From positions 1 to 59,896 of the forward strand of contig NZ_AQOR01000026.1 of assembly GCF_009846755.1 (NCBI RefSeq): a stretch of 59,896 nucleotides of DNA, in the 5' to 3' direction. Under the pieces are notes generated by a model. It did not search any database. It was not told the origin of the DNA and saw nothing but the letters and a program-made list of their open reading frames with translations. Both the position numbers and the translations under genes were made by a program. This DNA comes from Alcanivorax sp. S71-1-4. Lineage in GTDB: Bacteria > Pseudomonadota > Gammaproteobacteria > Pseudomonadales > Alcanivoracaceae. Shown piece by piece: positions 57,372 to 59,896 of this stretch (position 1 is the first letter of the stretch; the number at the start of each line of letters is the position of its first letter).

Positions 57372-58562
57372 TCAGCCTTTGGTGGACTGGTACAGGGTCA
57401 CGACACAGGCGCCCCCCAGCCCCAGGTTGTGTTGCAGCGCCACGCGGGCACCTTCCACCTGACGCTTGTCGGCGGTGCCACGCAGTTGCCAGACCAGTTC
57501 GGTGCACTGTGCCAGGCCGGTGGCACCGAGCGGGTGCCCCTTGGACAGCAGGCCACCGGACGGGTTGGTCACAACACGGCCACCGTAGGTGTTGTCGCCG
57601 TCCATGATGAATTTTTCGGCGGTGCCTTCCGGGGTCAGGCCCAGGCCTTCGTAGGTGATCAGTTCGTTGGCGGTAAAGCAGTCGTGCAGCTCCACCACTT
57701 TCACCTCTTCCGGACCGACACCGGCTTTTTCGTAGACTTCCTTTGCCGCCTGCGCAGTCATGTCATAGCCGACCACGCGGCGCATGTCCTGGCCATCAAA
57801 GGTGGATTCGTAATCGGTGGTCATGGATTGCGCGGCAATCACCACATCCATATTCAGTCCGTTGCGACGTGCAAACTCTTCCGAGCAGACCACCGCCGCC
57901 GCGGCGCCGCAGGTCGGCGGGCAGCACTGGAAGCGGGTCAGCGGATCAAAGATCATCGGTGCGCTCATGATCTCTTCCAGCGACAGCTGCTGGCGGAACA
58001 CCGCGTAGGGGTTATTCGCCGCGTGCTTGCGCGCCTTGACGGAAATCATGCCGAACGCTTCCGGGCTGGTGCCGAAGCGCTTGATGTGCTCGCGACCTGC
58101 GCCACCGAAAAACTGGGCCGCACGCGGGGCCGCCGGGTCCCAGCCAATGGCGTCGGTCATGGCTTCCTGAAAACGCGCCACCGGAGAGGGCCGGTCATCA
58201 TAGGCACCTTTCAATGCGCCCGGGTTCATCTGTTCGAAACCGAATGCCAGCGCGCACTCTACCATGCCGCTCTCCACCGCCTGGCGCGCCAGGAACAGCG
58301 CAGAAGAGCCGGAAGAACAGTTGTTGTTCACATTGACCACGGGAATACCGGAAAGGCCCACGCGGTAAAGCGCCGCCTGGCCGCTGGTGGAATCACCGTA
58401 CACGTAACCGGCGTACGCCTGCTGCACTTTGCCGTAGTCCAGGCCGGCATCCTTCAGCGCCACACGAATGGCCTGTTCGCCCATGACGTGGTAGGGGTCG
58501 CTGGCACCCGGTTTTGTAAACGGAATCATGCCGACACCGGCAACGTAGACTTTGCGACTCAA
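57372..58562 (-). CDS. SCP-x type thiolase (acetyl-CoA acyltransferase)
   Basis: A 396-residue thiolase of the sterol-carrier-protein-x group. The nucleophilic Cys is in VNNNCSSGSSALFLAR (about residues 77-92), the His in GGLLSKGHPLGATG, and the final HNLGLGGACVVTLY has the His-containing form typical of SCP-x thiolases. It would cleave 3-oxoacyl-CoA with CoA and often accepts branched or ring-bearing chains. First gene of the long operon; 227 bases separate it from the AraC gene. Confidence 0.92.
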   Translation of the reverse strand: MSRKVYVAGVGMIPFTKPGASDPYHVMGEQAIRVALKDAGLDYGKVQQAYAGYVYGDSTSGQAALYRVGLSGIPVVNVNNNCSSGSSALFLARQAVESGMVECALAFGFEQMNPGALKGAYDDRPSPVARFQEAMTDAIGWDPAAPRAAQFFGGAGREHIKRFGTSPEAFGMISVKARKHAANNPYAVFRQQLSLEEIMSAPMIFDPLTRFQCCPPTCGAAAAVVCSEEFARRNGLNMDVVIAAQSMTTDYESTFDGQDMRRVVGYDMTAQAAKEVYEKAGVGPEEVKVVELHDCFTANELITYEGLGLTPEGTAEKFIMDGDNTYGGRVVTNPSGGLLSKGHPLGATGLAQCTELVWQLRGTADKRQVEGARVALQHNLGLGGACVVTLYQSTKG

Positions 58563-58789
58563 GGGACTCTCCTCCGTACCCGCGTGGCACGTTTGCTGAC
58601 CTGAACCGGATGGGGAAACCGGTCAATGCGTTCAGGTCCGTTATTGTTCGATCACGGGTATAGAGTGGCGCCGGGGGCCATCATCAACAATGGCGCATTC
58701 GGTCAAATCCATTGGCGAAAGCTGCCAGCAATGAAGTCGGCAGTGGTCAGCGGTGACAGGTTCTGCAACCCGTCACGCCACAACGAGGA
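58563..58789. other. 227-bp gap upstream of the acyl-CoA operon
   Basis: This is where the operon promoter and any AraC binding site should be. I see an AT-rich patch near 58643-58665, but no convincing -35/-10 pair and no clear repeated half-sites. Confidence 0.35.
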
Positions 58790-59836
58790 TCAGAAAAATT
58801 CTTCTTCATGCAGGCGGCGACTGCGGTACTCGCCGGGAGGCAGGCCGGTCCATTTCTTGAAGGCACGATGAAACGTACTCGGCTCGGAAAAGCCGACCAT
58901 GGCAGCGATATCCACCAGCGACAGCTCCGGTTGGCTCAACAACTCAATGGCCGCATCGCATCGCAGGCTGTCTTTCAGTGATTGATATGTCTGCCCTTCA
59001 TTGCGCAGGCGGCGACGGAGGGTCTGAGGGGTAATACCAAAGATGGCACCCACCTCTTCCAGTGTCGGCATCTCGCCACTGAGATGACGGCGTAACAACC
59101 GGCGAATGCGTTCCGTCAGGCTGGTCTGGTCACGGTATTTCACCAGCAGGCTGGCAGGGGCCTGATGCAGAAAATCACGCACACTCATGGCGTTCTGCAC
59201 CACCGGCAATTCCAGCCAGCGTGCTTCAAAATCGAACCCCAGCACGCCCTCGTGATAATGCACCGGTGCCTGGAACAGCATTTTCACGTAGGCATCCCGA
59301 TCACGCTCGGACGGGAGATAGTACAGGTGCAGCAGCGGCAACCGCCGCGCCACCAGCCAGGAGGCCATGCCCATGGCAAAGAACAGAAAGACACGTTCGG
59401 CATAATGCCCCATGGTTTCCGGCGGGCCACGATGACAGATCCGCACACGGGCCACGCCTTTCTGCACCGACAGCCGTGCGACAAAGTCATCAATCATCAT
59501 GTGATAAAACGAAAACCCTTCACGAATCGCTTCGCCCAGGTTGCCGCACTGGATCAGATTCTTGCACATATGCGAGAAGGCACCGATACGCACCGGCTGG
59601 CTGCACAGGCCAAAAAATTCATCGCGCATCTGGTAGCGCATGGCGCGAATCAGACGTGTGTATTGCCGCTGCGATACGCGCGACAACGGCGACTCCAGCA
59701 GCGCCGGTGAAATATCTGCACGCACCAGCACCTCGCGGATATCCACACCCTGCTGGCGTGCTCCCTGCAGAATCTCATTGACCTGATAGATCGGGATCGT
59801 GTGGTGAGTGGTGGCGTTTTCCAGTTCCACTGACAT
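58790..59836 (-). CDS. AraC family transcriptional regulator
   Basis: A 348-residue regulator with an N-terminal Arabinose_bd-like domain (about residues 15-215) and C-terminal AraC helix-turn-helix motifs (LEEVGAIFGITPQTLRRRLRNEG and LVDIAAMVGFSEPSTFHRAFKKWTGLPPGEYR). The type is the same as the one at 11609. I start at the ATG at 59836; a TTG at 59848 is possible. Upstream of and in line with the 12-gene acyl-CoA operon, it is the natural candidate for its activator, with the pathway substrate or its CoA ester as effector. Confidence 0.85.
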   Translation of the reverse strand: MSVELENATTHHTIPIYQVNEILQGARQQGVDIREVLVRADISPALLESPLSRVSQRQYTRLIRAMRYQMRDEFFGLCSQPVRIGAFSHMCKNLIQCGNLGEAIREGFSFYHMMIDDFVARLSVQKGVARVRICHRGPPETMGHYAERVFLFFAMGMASWLVARRLPLLHLYYLPSERDRDAYVKMLFQAPVHYHEGVLGFDFEARWLELPVVQNAMSVRDFLHQAPASLLVKYRDQTSLTERIRRLLRRHLSGEMPTLEEVGAIFGITPQTLRRRLRNEGQTYQSLKDSLRCDAAIELLSQPELSLVDIAAMVGFSEPSTFHRAFKKWTGLPPGEYRSRRLHEEEFF

Positions 59837-59896
59837 GCGTTGATCCAATGGCTGACCAGGGCTTCACCAGACCCCGGTCGGGGCTGGCCTGGCCAG

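Noticed and set aside
57090-58604. 504-codon plus-strand ORF opposite the SCP-x thiolase
   Set aside because: Antisense to a thiolase with all catalytic motifs; composition of a shadow frame.

Overview
The window reads as a piece of chromosome from a GC-rich, hydrocarbon-degrading gammaproteobacterium, most likely Alcanivoracaceae (Alcanivorax and relatives). This is inferred from an integral-membrane alkane hydroxylase (AlkB), a DcaP-type porin, a Baeyer-Villiger type monooxygenase, many acyl-CoA enzymes, the bifunctional tRNA enzyme MnmC and the ImuA/ImuB/DnaE2 SOS mutagenesis set. I saw no rRNA, tRNA or CRISPR array and no intact transposase gene.

Region by region: 1-3 kb is a panE/tetR/MFS operon with overlapping stops and starts. 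3-5.4 kb holds a CYTH protein, a lipoprotein and a carboxymuconolactone decarboxylase-like protein. 5.4-8 kb is the SOS-controlled imuA-imuB pair, with imuA frameshifted. 8-15 kb holds an iron-regulated-looking lipoprotein, a VOC protein, a NYN-domain protein, a sterol-desaturase-like membrane enzyme, an AraC regulator, a pirin and a GDYXXLXY/DUF2157 pair. 15-19 kb carries a palindromic repeat, an ABC-F ATPase, an unrecognised helical protein and an HPP membrane protein. 19.4-22.5 kb is dnaE2, 11 kb away from imuAB but with its own LexA-like box. 22.5-35.5 kb is a mixed housekeeping and accessory stretch: lipoproteins, a LuxR regulator, a PlpD-like type Vd patatin autotransporter, an old-yellow-enzyme homologue, mnmC, MAPEG and YheU-like genes.

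35.5-41.8 kb is the hydrocarbon region: BVMO, a divergent TetR with two matching palindromes between them, alkB, the DcaP-like porin, a hot-dog thioesterase and an FCD-type GntR regulator. 42-59.8 kb is one long minus-strand catabolic region. It contains two acyl-CoA ligases, each next to a Bug-type periplasmic binding protein, a multi-pass permease, two acyl-CoA dehydrogenases, two thiolase-fold proteins (one lacking the nucleophilic Cys and paired with a DUF35 protein), four hydratase or dehydrogenase types and an AraC regulator at the upstream end. Together they could activate an imported carboxylic acid to its CoA ester and shorten it by beta-oxidation or retro-aldol cleavage; the substrate is not readable from sequence.

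The most unusual signal is non-coding. Two palindromic elements of nearly equal size (about 265 bp, at 15356-15622 and 41767-42031) have unrelated arms but the same fold: a 31-33 bp outer stem enclosing two hairpins. They share short motifs in matching loop positions. One is inserted at a TA exactly in the stop codons of two convergent genes. A third, different palindromic repeat (9641-9815) also sits between convergent genes, and the end of another copy of the first type starts the window.
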